NCBI RefSeq assembly: GCF_900103425.1
Contig: NZ_FMXA01000003.1
Coordinates: forward strand, 1-64,000
Length of the DNA stretch: 64,000 nucleotides
Reading direction: 5' to 3'
Origin: Dialister histaminiformans
GTDB taxonomy: Bacteria > Bacillota > Negativicutes > Veillonellales > Dialisteraceae
The notes under the pieces are model-generated. The model had not been told where the DNA came from. It made no database searches and saw only the letters and a program-made list of their open reading frames with translations. The translations under genes were made by a program, and so were the position numbers. Shown here piece after piece: positions 54,105 through 63,900 of this stretch; position 1 is the stretch's first letter, and every line of letters starts with the position of its first letter.

Positions 54105-54133
54105 ATTCTAGCAAGACCATAAGGAAAGTGCAA
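54105..54133 (-). promoter_or_regulatory. glyQS promoter
   Basis: TTGCAC (54128-54133), 17 bp, TAGAAT (54105-54110), just upstream of the T-box leader. Confidence 0.7.
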
Positions 54134-54162
54134 CACAATGTATAAAAGATTCCTCCTTCCTG

Positions 54163-56784
54163 TTAAGTTCTTCCCTGCGGTGCCTGTAGCACAATTACGG
54201 TATCCTTCGGAAGATTCGCTATGAACCGGGACGCACCGGCATCCCCGAACCGGGATGACTGTATGTTCCAGCTGATGAATAGTCTCTTCCTTGCCCTGGT
54301 AATTGCTACATAGAACAATCTCTTTTCTTCCATCAGCATTCCTGCCTTTAATGCACCGAAGGAAGGAAAATTTTCATCAGCCATTCCCGCCATAAAGACA
54401 AAATCAAACTCCATCCCCTTGGCCTGATGCACGGTAGCAATCGGTATACCGGCCTGTCCTGACTGCCATAAGATTTCATCTCCAGCATCCAGAGCCGTCA
54501 TAGCCAGATATTCCTGCAGCACATCCTGCGGCGGCCTTCCATAATCAGGATATGCTTCCGCGCACCTCTTCAGCTCTTCCAGATGCTGCCGTTCCCGCGT
54601 TTTTCCATGCTGTGTAAAATATTCATCCATATTGAGCTGTGAAATGACCTGCCCGATAAGCGCATTCGGATTCTGTTTCCAGGACATCCTGGATATATCC
54701 TGCACAATCCGGGCCATGGGCATAAATAAGGAAACATAAGGACTTATGCATGCCCGGCGCGCATCCCTTTCCGGCCGCAGATGATGATTCACCGCATACA
54801 TAAGGATTTCTGCCGTAGCCAGAATATCATCATATGCGTTGTGAGATGACTTATGGTGAACTTTAAATACCTCTCCCAGATATTCCAGCTTATGATTTTT
54901 CAACTCCGGATAATATCTCCTGAAAATCTCCAGTGTATCCACCCAGGCCGGAATTTCCACCGGATCCATCCCCAGCCGCCTCATCTGACTCATCAGGATA
55001 TGGATGTCATAAGAGACATTATGTCCTGCCAGAATATGGTTACTGGTAAACGCAAGAAAATCAGCGAATACCTTTTCCGGAGGTTCTCCCTCCGCTTTCA
55101 GCCGCTCATCAGATATATGATGTATTTTTTCTGATTCTCCTACCGGGCCTGACGGTTTCACCATCCGGTTAAACCGGGCCGTTACCTGTCCGTCCCGGTT
55201 CAGCGTAACCGCTGCCAGCTGCACAATCTCATCCGTTGACGTGCTTGTCCCTGTAGACTCCACATCAAATACGGTCAGACGGCCTTCATCCAGTGCCTGA
55301 AGCAGTGTTCCATAAGTATCCGCATAACGCAGTACATCCGGACGCAGAAAATCACTGAGAGCAATCCCCAGCTTCCGGTAATCTGATGACAGAATCTTTT
55401 TTACCGTGGCTTCCCCGATACCTTTTCCCCAGTTAAGGCAGAGACGCCTTGCGCTGTTATTATCAAAGGGATTCACTGCCAGATGCAATGCCGCCAGTAC
55501 ATCCTTAACTTCCCTTTTCCTGTACAGTTTTTCTTCCCCTATGCGCAGAAACCGTATAAAGTCCCATCGCCCGCTCCCATCAGCCTTCAGCTGATTCAGC
55601 TGAAGGGTGAAAGCCTCCTCCAGCCGTTCGTTATATGCATTATTGCGGCACAGGATGCATATTTTTCCCTGCTCCGCCTCCTGCAATTTCTTCTGTTTAT
55701 GTACAAGAAATTCAATACACTGGATAATCCATCTGGCCTCTCCGTCCAGCGTTTCAAAGGCCGGATGAATGACTACCGGCTCTCCCTGCCCTTCTCTTAC
55801 AGAAGAAACGGATGACCGTTCATCCGGTATGTCCTTACTAAAGGCATTCCGCAGATAGCCTTCCGCCGCTTTCAGCAGAAGAGGGGTCGCCCTGTAATTT
55901 TCAGTAAAGGTATATACTTCCGGATGAAATTCACGGGTGAACCGCTGAATCAGCTGAATCGGATCCGAACCGCGCCATTCATAAATAGTCTGAAAATAAT
56001 CTCCGGCCAGAAGTACCCTGGCTTGCGATGCCAGCTGGAGAACAATGCCATATTCCAGCATACTCATATCCTGCATTTCATCCACATGGAGATAGCGGAA
56101 CCGGGATGACCACCGGCGCCTGCACCCGTCATCCGACAGCAGATGCAATGCCCCGATAAGTATGTCATTAAAGTCCATACCGCCCAGGGAATGGAGCTGT
56201 CTATCATAGCTGGCGGCCATCTCCGCCCTGGCCCTGTTTTTGTCCACGTTAAACGGGTTCGGCGATATGGCATTCATGGCCGCAAGATAATCCGCAGCCT
56301 CTCCGGTATACCGGTTCCTTTCCAGCAGCCACCTTTTCGCCTTATCCACATCATAGAAAAAGTATCGGCTATTCCGTATCATCTGCCGTTCATTTCCCGG
56401 CCGGGTATTCCATTTTTCCAGTATATCGTCCATCAGTTCCCGGCAATCCTCTTCATCCCATACCGACAGGTTCACATACCGGTTTTCCGGATTGTCCGCC
56501 TCAGCCTGGATAAGCTCATAACAGAAACCATGTATGGTCTTTACAGAAACCCCCTGGCCTTTTTCTCCCATATATTCCTGTATCCGATGCTCCATTTCCC
56601 TGCATGCCTTATTGGTGAATGTAAGGCAGAGAATTTCCTCCGGAGCGGCCATTCCCTTCTCCACCAGCCTGGCTATACGTCTCGCCAGAGTCCCGGTTTT
56701 CCCTGTTCCTGCCGGTGCGGTAAGCAGAATATGATGTGTCCCGTCCTCTGCCACCATCCGCTGTGCATCATTCAGAATATCCAT
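54163..56784 (-). CDS. UvrD-type helicase with internal DnaQ exonuclease
   Basis: An 873-residue fusion. The SF1 helicase parts are LNDAQRMVAEDGTHHILLTAPAGTGKTGTLARRI (Walker A), LCLTFTNKACREMEHR, LHVDEMQDMS (Walker B region), AGDYFQTIYEWRGSD and, late, TVHQAKGMEFDFVF and VAITRARKRLF. Between them, about residues 503-666, sits a DEDDh exonuclease: FDVESTG (DxE), AGHNVSYD and SSHNAYDDILATAE. So the exonuclease is inserted in the helicase, not added at an end. It probably unwinds and trims DNA ends or gaps. Single gene, divergent from the WG-repeat gene. AAGGAGGGG precedes the ATG. Confidence 0.9.
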   Translation of the reverse strand: MDILNDAQRMVAEDGTHHILLTAPAGTGKTGTLARRIARLVEKGMAAPEEILCLTFTNKACREMEHRIQEYMGEKGQGVSVKTIHGFCYELIQAEADNPENRYVNLSVWDEEDCRELMDDILEKWNTRPGNERQMIRNSRYFFYDVDKAKRWLLERNRYTGEAADYLAAMNAISPNPFNVDKNRARAEMAASYDRQLHSLGGMDFNDILIGALHLLSDDGCRRRWSSRFRYLHVDEMQDMSMLEYGIVLQLASQARVLLAGDYFQTIYEWRGSDPIQLIQRFTREFHPEVYTFTENYRATPLLLKAAEGYLRNAFSKDIPDERSSVSSVREGQGEPVVIHPAFETLDGEARWIIQCIEFLVHKQKKLQEAEQGKICILCRNNAYNERLEEAFTLQLNQLKADGSGRWDFIRFLRIGEEKLYRKREVKDVLAALHLAVNPFDNNSARRLCLNWGKGIGEATVKKILSSDYRKLGIALSDFLRPDVLRYADTYGTLLQALDEGRLTVFDVESTGTSTSTDEIVQLAAVTLNRDGQVTARFNRMVKPSGPVGESEKIHHISDERLKAEGEPPEKVFADFLAFTSNHILAGHNVSYDIHILMSQMRRLGMDPVEIPAWVDTLEIFRRYYPELKNHKLEYLGEVFKVHHKSSHNAYDDILATAEILMYAVNHHLRPERDARRACISPYVSLFMPMARIVQDISRMSWKQNPNALIGQVISQLNMDEYFTQHGKTRERQHLEELKRCAEAYPDYGRPPQDVLQEYLAMTALDAGDEILWQSGQAGIPIATVHQAKGMEFDFVFMAGMADENFPSFGALKAGMLMEEKRLFYVAITRARKRLFISWNIQSSRFGDAGASRFIANLPKDTVIVLQAPQGRT

Positions 56785-56886
56785 ATGTCCCCTCCTTCCC
56801 CTTCATCATAGCATACCCACCCTCCCGCCAATCCGTGCTAAAATGGTACATATAAATAAAACTGATTTTTTGCAAGAGGTGATTTC

Positions 56887-58701
56887 ATGCAATCGTTATG
56901 GAAAAAAGCGGTATTCTGCGCGCTTATACTGACATCATGCCTGCCTGTATCTGCTATGAATACCACCGGTAAACAACCTCAGGAAGATCCTCAGAATCCT
57001 GTTCCTTTCGCCGCTGCCGTAAAGAAAGATGGAAAATGGGGCGTCATCAACGACCAAGCGGAAGTGGTTATTCCCATGCAATATGATAAGGCAGCCATTA
57101 CCCTGGCTCCCAACAATCTGCAGACCCGGGAATTATCCGCCGCTTCCCCTTCCCGCTGGAATCTTATTGAAGTGCAGCAGGGGAAAAAACGCGGGTTCTA
57201 TTCCCGGGAAGGTCAGGTCATCGTCCCGGTGTCCTATACTTCGCGCTCAGCCTGGATGGAAGATACCGTGGTCGTTCAGACAGCCAGCAACCGGAATGCC
57301 CTGTATGACATAAACGGCACTGAGCTGGCCCCGGCAGAATATTCATATATCTCCCCGGCCAGTGACGGCATGGCCGCCATGAAAAAAGACGGGAAATATG
57401 GCTTTCTGTCCATTTCAGGAAATACTATTCTTCCACAATATGAAGAAGTGCAGTCATTTGCAGATGGCCTGGCCCCGGTAAAGAAACATGGAAAATGGGG
57501 TGTCATCGACAAGGCCGGCAGGACGGTCGTCCCTTCCATCTATCAGGAAACCGGACCGGCCTATGCCGAAGGGCTCCTTGCGGTAAAGAAAGACAATCGA
57601 TGGGGATTTATCGATAAATCAGGGAAGGAAATCATTGCCCCCTCGTATAAGAAAGTACAGCTGGCCTTCCAGAACGGAATGGCTGCGGTGCAGGATAACC
57701 AGAACCTCTGGGGTTTTGTGAACAGCAAGGGCGTCCAGGTCATCGCCCCTCAGTATAAGGCCGTATACACCCCATTCAGCGAAGGACTGGCCGGTGTCAG
57801 CACCGTTGACGGCAAAGGCTATATCCATCCCGATGGCCGCCTGGCCTTCATGGCTGACTATGCGCAGCTTTTCCCTTTCCATGATGGCATCGCGGAATAC
57901 AGAACAGGAAAAATAACGCCTTCCGGCTATTACGCCTCCCCGTCTGTATCCATAGGCATAGGTATTGGTATTGGCCATGGCCACCACAGACATCATCCTT
58001 ATGATCCATTCGACTGGTGGCCGGGTATCGGTATCGGCTGGCCCTATTACCCATGGGGTATATATGAACCTCAGCTCAGTGTGGAAATGCACCGGGGCTA
58101 TATAGATAATACAGGGCGTGTTATCGTTTCCGCTGCCAATGACCATGTATTCCCCATGACAGAGACCGGTTCCCTGGTTCTCAATGACAACCGGTTTGGA
58201 TATGTCAACCGGAAAGGGGAAATCATTGCCCATCTGGTATACAGGGAACTTATACCAGATCAGACAGCGGGGCTTCTCCTTGCAAAAAATGAAGATAAAA
58301 AATGGGGAGCCCTGTCCCTGACTGACGGGACAGAAATCATCCCCTTCCAGTACAGCGAACTCTCCGCCACACATTCCCCGAGTATCGTGTATAAACAAAA
58401 CGGTCGGTATGGTCTCATGACCAATAAGGGACTACACCTTACAGCGGCCGTATATGATTCCATTGCGGACAGCGATTCCGGACTGTTCCCTGCGGAAAAG
58501 GACGGTCAGTGGCTGTATCTGTCCACTTCAGGCAAGGAAGTCATCCACCTTCCGGATTCCATTACTGACGCCAGACCGTTCGTCCAGAATGCTGCCGCAG
58601 TCAAGGAAAACGGAAAATGGGGCCTTATCAACCATTCCGGTCAGTGGATCGCCTCCCCGGAATTTGATGATATCCAGATTCTTCCTTCCCATAGGGAATA
58701 A
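56887..58701 (+). CDS. Exported WG-repeat protein with Gly/His insert
   Basis: A 604-residue protein with a signal peptide (LWKKAVFCALILTSCLPVSA). The mature part has about 14 WG repeats of the K(W/F/Y)G(V/F/Y)I-(D/N)-x2-G-x-(E/V)-(I/V)-(I/V)-P form, for example KWGVIDKAGRTVVP and RWGFIDKSGKEIIAP. Residues about 344-400 break the repeats with a segment of Gly/Ile (SIGIGIGIGHGHHRHH), Pro/Trp/Tyr (WPYYPWGIYEP) that looks unstructured or membrane- or metal-binding. WG proteins are surface or periplasmic binding platforms; ligand unknown. GCAAGAGGTG precedes the ATG. Confidence 0.88.
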   Translation: MQSLWKKAVFCALILTSCLPVSAMNTTGKQPQEDPQNPVPFAAAVKKDGKWGVINDQAEVVIPMQYDKAAITLAPNNLQTRELSAASPSRWNLIEVQQGKKRGFYSREGQVIVPVSYTSRSAWMEDTVVVQTASNRNALYDINGTELAPAEYSYISPASDGMAAMKKDGKYGFLSISGNTILPQYEEVQSFADGLAPVKKHGKWGVIDKAGRTVVPSIYQETGPAYAEGLLAVKKDNRWGFIDKSGKEIIAPSYKKVQLAFQNGMAAVQDNQNLWGFVNSKGVQVIAPQYKAVYTPFSEGLAGVSTVDGKGYIHPDGRLAFMADYAQLFPFHDGIAEYRTGKITPSGYYASPSVSIGIGIGIGHGHHRHHPYDPFDWWPGIGIGWPYYPWGIYEPQLSVEMHRGYIDNTGRVIVSAANDHVFPMTETGSLVLNDNRFGYVNRKGEIIAHLVYRELIPDQTAGLLLAKNEDKKWGALSLTDGTEIIPFQYSELSATHSPSIVYKQNGRYGLMTNKGLHLTAAVYDSIADSDSGLFPAEKDGQWLYLSTSGKEVIHLPDSITDARPFVQNAAAVKENGKWGLINHSGQWIASPEFDDIQILPSHRE

Positions 58702-58748
58702 AAATCACTGCCGGTTACCGTAAGATGGGTTTCCGCATTCAGCAACAA

Positions 58749-58785
58749 TAAAGGACCGCAAACCAGAACAGTCTGCGGTCCTTTT
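58749..58785. terminator. Bidirectional terminator
   Basis: AAAGGACCGCA and TGCGGTCCTTTT pair around an AACCAGAACAGTC loop, between the convergent WG-repeat and HAD genes. Confidence 0.88.
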
Positions 58786-58802
58786 CCTATGTCCGTAATT
58801 TT

Positions 58803-59945
58803 TTATTTCAGTATCAGAGACAGGGCATTCGTCACCTTATCGATGCAGGGAACCTTTTCCTTTTCAAACAGATTCACAGTGGAGCCCTCACTGTCAAATC
58901 CCGTTCTCACTCCGATAAACTTGGCCCCCATGGCCCGGGCTCCGTACAGATCCACATCGGAATCCCCGATGACCCATACCACATCCCCGGCTCCCGGTCT
59001 GGCCGTTCCCCGGGAATATGCGCCATACCGTGCCGGATTCCTGCCAAAGGCGGCACAGGAAATCAGAAACGGGTTCGGCTTATACAGTCTCATTCCGCCC
59101 AGCGCGGCCGATGCTTCCTCTGCATCCGTGGCTGTCGCTATATGCTGCGGTGAAAATTCATCGTACCAGCCCAGGGCACGGAATGGAATCTCCGTCTCTA
59201 TACGGGACCTTCCGGTGGCCACTCCAATCTGAAAGCCGTTTTGCTTCAGCCGTTCCATCATCTCCCGGATTTCCTGCGCGGGAACCAGTGAGTTTTCCCG
59301 GTATAAAAGCCCGCTTTTTCCACCGCTGTATGGAAGTTTGTGCATCTGCCGCACATAAAGGGTATCTCCAAGATACCAGTTTTCAAACGCTTCAATCTGC
59401 AATCGGTAAAAATCAGAAAATCGGTCAATAAATGAACTGTCACCGGTAATATCCTTTTCCATTTCCTTCTTTAACAAGTCAAAAATATCATTCCCCATCA
59501 CCTGTTCCGGAATCACCGTCTTAAAAAGCTGCACTATCTGTTCTGCCAATGGCACATGGAGCCCCATAACCTGCATCCCCAGTGCACGGAAATCTTCCGG
59601 TTTATGAATAGAAAAAGACAGCCTGTCGGCGCCGCCGGTGCGCTGTTTATATTCCCTGGCCATGCTCCACAGGATGCCGAGCATGCACAAGTGCGACATA
59701 TCCCACATCGATTCCGCATTGTGACGATACAGCCAGCGCAGCAGGCCATCCTCTCCCCATACCCGATTCCGGATATAGGCAATCTGTCCTGCCGAAACCC
59801 TGGACGGCACAAAATCATCCTGTTCCACAGGAAGTCCCATATAGTCCCGACTGTAAAGTATTTCCCACACAGCCAGTGCCGACGCATTGAAGTATTGTTC
59901 TTCTCCCAGAAGCACCCCGTCCACATCAAATACCACGCATTTCAT
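58803..59945 (-). CDS. HAD-superfamily hydrolase with large cap
   Basis: About 380 residues. HAD motifs: VVFDVDGVLL (D7, D9), ATGRSR, LYKPNPF (Lys) and GDSDVDLYGARAMGAKFIGVRTG. A long helical insert (about 20-215) forms a cap that would choose the substrate. I prefer the second ATG (59945); the GGAGG site is 8 nt before it and only 2 nt before the first. Substrate unknown. Its upstream neighbour, the LOG gene, is divergent. Confidence 0.85.
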   Translation of the reverse strand: MKCVVFDVDGVLLGEEQYFNASALAVWEILYSRDYMGLPVEQDDFVPSRVSAGQIAYIRNRVWGEDGLLRWLYRHNAESMWDMSHLCMLGILWSMAREYKQRTGGADRLSFSIHKPEDFRALGMQVMGLHVPLAEQIVQLFKTVIPEQVMGNDIFDLLKKEMEKDITGDSSFIDRFSDFYRLQIEAFENWYLGDTLYVRQMHKLPYSGGKSGLLYRENSLVPAQEIREMMERLKQNGFQIGVATGRSRIETEIPFRALGWYDEFSPQHIATATDAEEASAALGGMRLYKPNPFLISCAAFGRNPARYGAYSRGTARPGAGDVVWVIGDSDVDLYGARAMGAKFIGVRTGFDSEGSTVNLFEKEKVPCIDKVTNALSLILK

Positions 59946-60043
59946 ACTCATTACCTCCGGTGCATTTTTATCCTTTCCTAATCATATCATGTTTATTCCA
60001 CTTACAGAATCCATCTTCAGCAGATGAATATGGACAAATATGG

Positions 60044-60049
60044 TATAGT
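60044..60049 (+). promoter_or_regulatory. Extended -10 promoter of LOG gene
   Basis: TGGTATAGT, 34 bp before the ATG; no clear -35. Confidence 0.45.
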
Positions 60050-60082
60050 TAATCAGGATAAATAAAATTTTCGGAGGCAAAT

Positions 60083-60655
60083 ATGACACAACCAAAGACA
60101 ATCACGGTATACTGCGGATCCAGGCCGGGAAAAAGGAAAGAATACGCGCAGTTCGCGGCTGAATTCGGCTCCCGTCTGGGCAGAGAAGGCTACGCCATGC
60201 TGTTTGGCGGAGGCCGCCTGGGCCTTATGGGAGTCACGGCAGATGCCGCCCTGGCAGCAGGTGCTACGGTGACCGGTATAATTCCGGAAGTATTCGTTGA
60301 TAAAGAACAGGCCCATACGGGAGTGTCTCATCTGGAAGTCGTTAAGGATATGAACGTCCGGAAAAAGAAACTTATTCAGCTGGGTGATGCCTTTGTCATA
60401 CTTCCCGGAGGATTTGGCACACTGGAAGAATTCGCGGATACGGCGGACTGGATTCACATTTATCAGCAAAGCAACCGCCCGGTTATCGTAGCCAACATCT
60501 GCGGCCTTTATGACCCGCTTAAAACCCTTATACGTACCTATATGGAAGAAGGATTTATGGACAGAGACGAATGGTCCAACCTGCATTTCTGTACTACCTC
60601 CGATCAGATTTTTTCCATTCTCAGAGAATCGCTGACTGACGGGGATGTAAAGTAA
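60083..60655 (+). CDS. LOG-family nucleotide phosphoribohydrolase
   Basis: A 190-residue Rossmann-like protein. GGGRLGLMG (about 45-53) and the catalytic PGGFGTLEEFAD (about 109-120) are the LOG signatures, as in cytokinin-activating enzymes and TIGR00730 proteins; bacterial forms cleave 5'-AMP-type nucleotides to ribose 5-phosphate and base. GGAGG precedes the ATG. Single gene. Confidence 0.93.
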   Translation: MTQPKTITVYCGSRPGKRKEYAQFAAEFGSRLGREGYAMLFGGGRLGLMGVTADAALAAGATVTGIIPEVFVDKEQAHTGVSHLEVVKDMNVRKKKLIQLGDAFVILPGGFGTLEEFADTADWIHIYQQSNRPVIVANICGLYDPLKTLIRTYMEEGFMDRDEWSNLHFCTTSDQIFSILRESLTDGDVK

Positions 60656-60743
60656 ACGATATTTTGAATTCTGTTTATTTCTCCACTTTTAATTCATATA
60701 AATTAATCAGATTTCATCGAAATCTCCAGCTGATTTTTATTAA

Positions 60744-60772
60744 TTGCTACATGATTCAAAAAGTGCTATCAT
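60744..60772 (+). promoter_or_regulatory. Promoter of dehydratase activase
   Basis: TTGCTA (60744-60749), 17 bp, TATCAT (60767-60772). The leader to the ATG is about 160 nt, AT-rich, with one short perfect hairpin upstream of the promoter (AGATTTC-ATC-GAAATCT, 60711-60727). Confidence 0.6.
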
Positions 60773-60936
60773 ACTGATAATATTCATTATATTTTATTAA
60801 CCTTATATCCAATAGGATTCTCCTGGGAATAAACCATTGTTTCAACATAACTCCGTCAGGCAGAATCTTTTTTCTTCTCTATATCATTTATCAATTTTAA
60901 TTGTTTTAATTGTTCTGTATTCAGTAAGGAGACATT

Positions 60937-63900
60937 ATGAACCCAGTACTTCATGTGGGTATAGATATCGGATCTACCACAATCAAAGCAGCAGTGCTTT
61001 CTCCATGCAAAGAGCTGCTCTGGGGCACGTATGTGCGGCATATGTCTGAAATAAAGAAAGCCGTACTTTCCACACTGGACGAAATCCAGAAACGATTCCC
61101 CGGTCACAGGATCACCGCTGCCATCTCCGGTAGCGGCGGTATGGGACTTGCCTCCCGCTTTCAGATTCCTTTTTATCAGGAAATCCTTGCGGAGACCAAA
61201 GCGGTCCGCACATTTATTCCTGACGCCGATGTCATCATTGAACTGGGCGGTGAAGACGAAAAAATCACTTACCTGAGAAATGGTGTCGATCAGCGGATGA
61301 ACGGTGCCTGTGCCGGCGGTACAGGGGCCTTTATCGACCGCATGGCCTCTCTGCTTTCTACCGATGCTGCAGGTCTGGAGAAACTGGCCCAGCAGTCGGA
61401 GCACATATATCCTATCGCTTCACGCTGCGGCGTATTCGCCAAAACGGATGTACAGGCCCTGCTTAATGACGGGGCAACCAGTTACGATATTGCCGCCTCC
61501 GTTTTCCAGGCAGTAGTCAACCAGACAATTTCCGGACTTACCTGCGGACGCCCTATCAAGGGAAAAGTCGTATTCCTTGGCGGTCCGCTTACATTCCAGC
61601 CATTCCTCAGAGCCTGCTTTACCAACACGCTGAATCTCTCTCCGGAAAACGCAGTCCTTCCGGAACACAGCGAACTGTATGTAGCCATAGGCAGTGCGCT
61701 GGCCGGTATGCATAATAAGCCTTTCGCGCTGGATCCATGGCTGGAATCCATACATAAGTCCGACCTTTCGGAAAACTCCAAAGTAAAGACCCTCCCTCCG
61801 CTGTTCCGCTCCGAAGAAGACTATGAGGCATTCCGGAAGCGCCACGCGGCCCATCATGTTCCCTGCGACTCGCTGGCGGATGCCAGAGGGGCTGCCTGGC
61901 TGGGCATTGATGCCGGTTCTACCACAATCAAGGCTGCCCTCATCAATGAGAAAGGCCATCTGCTGTATCAGTGGTACAGCAGTAATCACGGCACCCCGCT
62001 GGAAGGGGCTAAGAAAATCCTTTCCCAGCTGTATGAACTGATGCCTTCCGGCCTGCACATTGCCGGAACCGGAGTAACAGGATATGGGGAAGACCTCATA
62101 AAATCAGCTCTGAACCTGGATATGGGCGAAGTGGAAACCATTGCCCACTACCGTGCCGCAGTTCATTTCTGCCCGGATGTGACTACCATTCTGGATATTG
62201 GCGGACAGGATATGAAGTGCAGCCGCATTAAGAATCATTCTATTGACAGCATTATGCTGAATGAAGCCTGCTCTTCCGGCTGCGGCTCTTTTCTGGATAC
62301 CTTCGCCCACTCCCTGGGTATGGATATCCAGGAATTCTCAAAGATTGCCCTGTTTGCGGAGCATCCTGTCGATTTAGGTTCCCGCTGCACCGTTTTCATG
62401 AACTCCCGTGTAAGAGAAGCGCAGAAGAATGCTGTTTCCGTTGCTGATATTTCTGCGGGCCTGTCTTACTCTGTTATCAAAAATGCGCTGTATAAGGTAA
62501 TCCGCCTTCACGATGCGTCGGAACTGGGAAATAAGGTTGTCGTACAGGGAGGAACCTTCTATAACGACGCCGTACTGAGAGCACTGGAAAATCTGCTGGG
62601 CTGCCAGGTAATACGTCCGGATATTTCCGGGCTTATGGGCGCTTATGGAATGGCTCTTCTGGCGCAGGATCGTTTCGCATCTGATCATCACTCCTCCCTG
62701 GCCGGGCCGGAAATCATCCGTACCCTCACCATGGATAACCACATTCAGCGCTGCCCTGGCTGCGGTAATCACTGCATGCTTACGGTCACACGCTTTTCTG
62801 ATGGCAGGGCATTTGTAACCGGTAACCGCTGTGAACGAGGGGCCTCTCTGGCGCTGACAGGGAAATCAGTTCCTCACTCCAGTCTCCCCAATATGTACCG
62901 CTGGAAGATGCGCCGCCTGTTTTCTTATCGGCCGCTTGCCCACCCTTCCAGGGGTACGGTAGGTATCCCCAGAGTGCTTAACATGTATGAGGATTACCCA
63001 TTCTGGCACACATTCTTTACCAGACTGGGTCTTCGAGTCATTCTTTCGCCCTATGATATGCGGGATATGCCAATGGAAGCGATGGAAACCATCCCTTCCT
63101 ACTCTGAATGTTATCCGGCCAAACTGGTACATGGCCATATCTACCGGCTGCTGGAACGCCATCCGGACTTCATCTGGTACCCCTGTGTGGATAAGGGACC
63201 AGACGAAGGCAGTGAAAACACATTCATGTGTCCAATGGTCACTTCCTACCCGGAAACCATTGCCGCCAATATGGATGGCATTCTCTCTGAGAAAAATATA
63301 CCATTCCTTCATCCATTCCTGCCTATGCAGAACGAAAAGGTACTGGCCCGCCGTCTGTATGAAGCCCTGCGTTTCCTTTCGGTTTCCCATTCAGAAATCA
63401 GAAACGCCATCCAGGCTGCACGTAAAGAACAGGAGTCGTATCGTCAGGACCTGAAGGAAAAGACGCTGTCGATCCTCCATGAGATACAGGAAAAGAACCT
63501 CACCGGAATTGTACTGGCTGGCAGACCCTATCATCTGGATCCTACCGTACATCACGGCATCCCTGACCTGATTAACCAGCTGGGAATGGCCGTCCTCTCC
63601 GAAGATGGGATTTCCATGCTGAACAGGGAAATTCCAAACCTCAGAGTGCTAAATCAGTGGTCATATCATAACCGCCTTTATAAGGCAGCCGACTTTGTAA
63701 CCCGGCATAAGAATCTGGAGCTGGTGGAACTTAATTCGTTCGGTTGCGGCCTCGATGCCATCGTAACGGATCAGGTACAGGAAATCATGTCCCAGAGGAA
63801 CCGGCTGTACACAGCCCTTAAGATTGACCAGGGGCTGAACCTTGGCGCTGTGCGCATCCGTCTCCGTTCTCTGAAGGCCGCTATTTCCAACCGGACTTAC

